Assembly: GCA_958496175.1 (NCBI GenBank) | Contig: OY292275.1 | Location: forward strand, 28,931,001 to 28,995,000 | From: Sisyra terminalis | Taxonomy: Eukaryota > Arthropoda > Insecta > Neuroptera > Sisyridae | Direction: 5' to 3' | Length of the DNA: 64,000 nucleotides | Shown: positions 62,735-64,000 of the stretch, piece after piece | Layout: each line of letters begins with the position of its first letter | Position numbering within the stretch: the first letter of the stretch is position 1 | Made by a program: the position numbers and the translations under genes | The notes under the pieces: generated by a model | What the model was told of the DNA's origin: nothing | What the model saw: the letters and a program-made list of their open reading frames with translations, nothing else | Database searches by the model: none

Positions 62735-64000
62735 CTTAAACAATACTATTTTTGTACTAACTACTCTCCATTAAAATGAATTAGTACATATGTTCATAAT
62801 ATTCGGGTTCTTTTCAGTGTTTTATTGATATTTCAATGAAAGATGAATAAATTTTTTGATAAATTTTGGATTTTCTCAATGAACTAACTGGAACTAACTA
62901 AAATTAAAAACTAAAACACACTACTAATGAAATCAATGTAATATTTGGCAACGAAAATTCCGTTTTACACTCAATTGTAATAATTAAGTCTCACTCGGTA
63001 ATGTTATTCTAAAGGCTATAGATTTTTAAGAATATTAAATTACGGCATACATATAGTTTGTTGTTTATATTTCAGTTGCTTTTCAATTATGATTGGTAAA
63101 TGTCGTAAATATAGTTTTATTTAAGAAACGGAAAAGATTTGTTTCGCTTCATACAGTAGATATAAATAATATATTACTATTCATTCAAAAAGGTCATTAA
63201 TTCTTAAATGTTCCTGAAAATTCTAATACAATAATTGGATTTGTCGAAAATACTTTATTTTTATTGTTTCTTCTCTATCCGTTTTTTATTTATGTTAGTA
63301 TTATTTTTTGTGGGTTATTTGTTAAGGCAATCAAGATACGAACTTATATTACAAGAGGACGAAAATCGTAAAAACACAACCGTATAGCAAGCATTGACTT
63401 CCTTTTTATCAACAAAGGACTCATACTATCAATCGTTTGAGACAAAGACTTTTTGTTTATATGTCACTATTTTTAAGATGTTTATCCAAATTTATAATTA
63501 TACTCTCTCCAACTTCACAAAATTGTTGCAAAATTATACTAGATTAGCCTGGAATTTTTAAGTAGCATGATATTTGACAATATAGTAAGTAATCGAAGAT
63601 CAATTTCATTTGCTTTACTGAATTATCCTTATATTTTTAGGAAGTTTCAGTTAGAAAATATAATGAATAAATACGTTGAAAATTTTTTCAAAAATATTTT
63701 TATTTAGTATTGAGATCTTACATTTTTTATAAATGCTTTATATTAACAAAGCAACATTTTAAATACAATATAATTTTTGATTTATTTTCTTACAATATTG
63801 ATTTATTTGGTACAATTTTAATTGCACTTTTTGTTTTCATTTTACTTGGACGGTATATTTGTAAATATAAAGAACTAAACAATTTTTCTAAATAAGCTAT
63901 AAAAAACGAATATATATACAACACACACACACTTTATATATAGATATATTCTATATTTAAAAACGATATTTAAATGACCTTTTAAATCACATTATTTTCT
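62735..64000. other. Right edge of window
   Basis: If the exon at 62655 is real this is its upstream intron. An (AC)n run of about 10 bp lies near 63921. The 61-codon plus frame at 63710 is chance. Confidence 0.45.

Overview
The window is A/T-rich, intron-dominated nuclear DNA from an animal, most likely an insect. The evidence is short exons with canonical GT/AG splice sites, many decayed class I and class II transposons, and a MADF/BESS-type fragment inside a PIF/Harbinger-like element, a combination frequent in insects. There is no bacterial-style gene packing, rRNA gene or CRISPR array. No species is assigned.

One protein-coding gene dominates. It lies on the minus strand and can be read from start to stop as five coding exons between 59072 and 3371: 59007-59072, 58584-58656, 26013-26365, 16933-17262 and 3371-3445. 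Every junction is GT/AG, the phases fit (0, 1, 0, 0), and the total is 897 nt, or 298 residues plus stop. The product is predicted to be a disordered, Ser/Pro/acid-rich nuclear protein with a basic stretch and a conserved-looking C-terminus (RPCLDFEKMQQ, then LKTRPVTAWRH, ending SVFCW). I do not recognise it by name. A consensus CRE octamer and a CCAAT box lie just upstream of the start, and three short upstream ORFs lie in the presumed leader. Introns are about 0.35, 32.2, 8.75 and 13.5 kb. A possible last exon of a second minus-strand gene lies at about 62.7 kb.

The introns hold layered transposon remains. From low to high coordinates: a retroposon 3' part (12.7-13.2 kb); a PIF/Harbinger-type element with a broken MADF/BESS gene (13.9-15.1 kb); a near-perfect 515-bp foldback palindrome (19.8-20.3 kb); an older foldback (21.5-22.3 kb); a longer copy of the retroposon with an antisense tRNA-like block (22.5-24.9 kb); a non-LTR remnant (about 28.3 kb); two piggyBac-type TTAA elements (29.1 and 40.3 kb); a foldback with GTATCTAGATAC motifs (34.1-35.3 kb); a Tc1/mariner element split by a hAT-type MITE (37.2-38.7 kb), with a sister MITE at 52.6 kb; another hAT MITE (42.9 kb); four same-strand copies of an unnamed repeat (28.9, 31.9, 43.8, 56.5 kb), one split by a second foldback palindrome (44.15-44.7 kb); and a degenerate RNase H-bearing non-LTR element (48.8-50.0 kb).

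The strongest points for follow-up are the uncharacterised gene with its uORF/CRE leader and the two young palindromes that share one architecture: about 240-bp arms, a one-sided tail and a target duplication. All boundaries were read by eye, and no alignment or database search was run.
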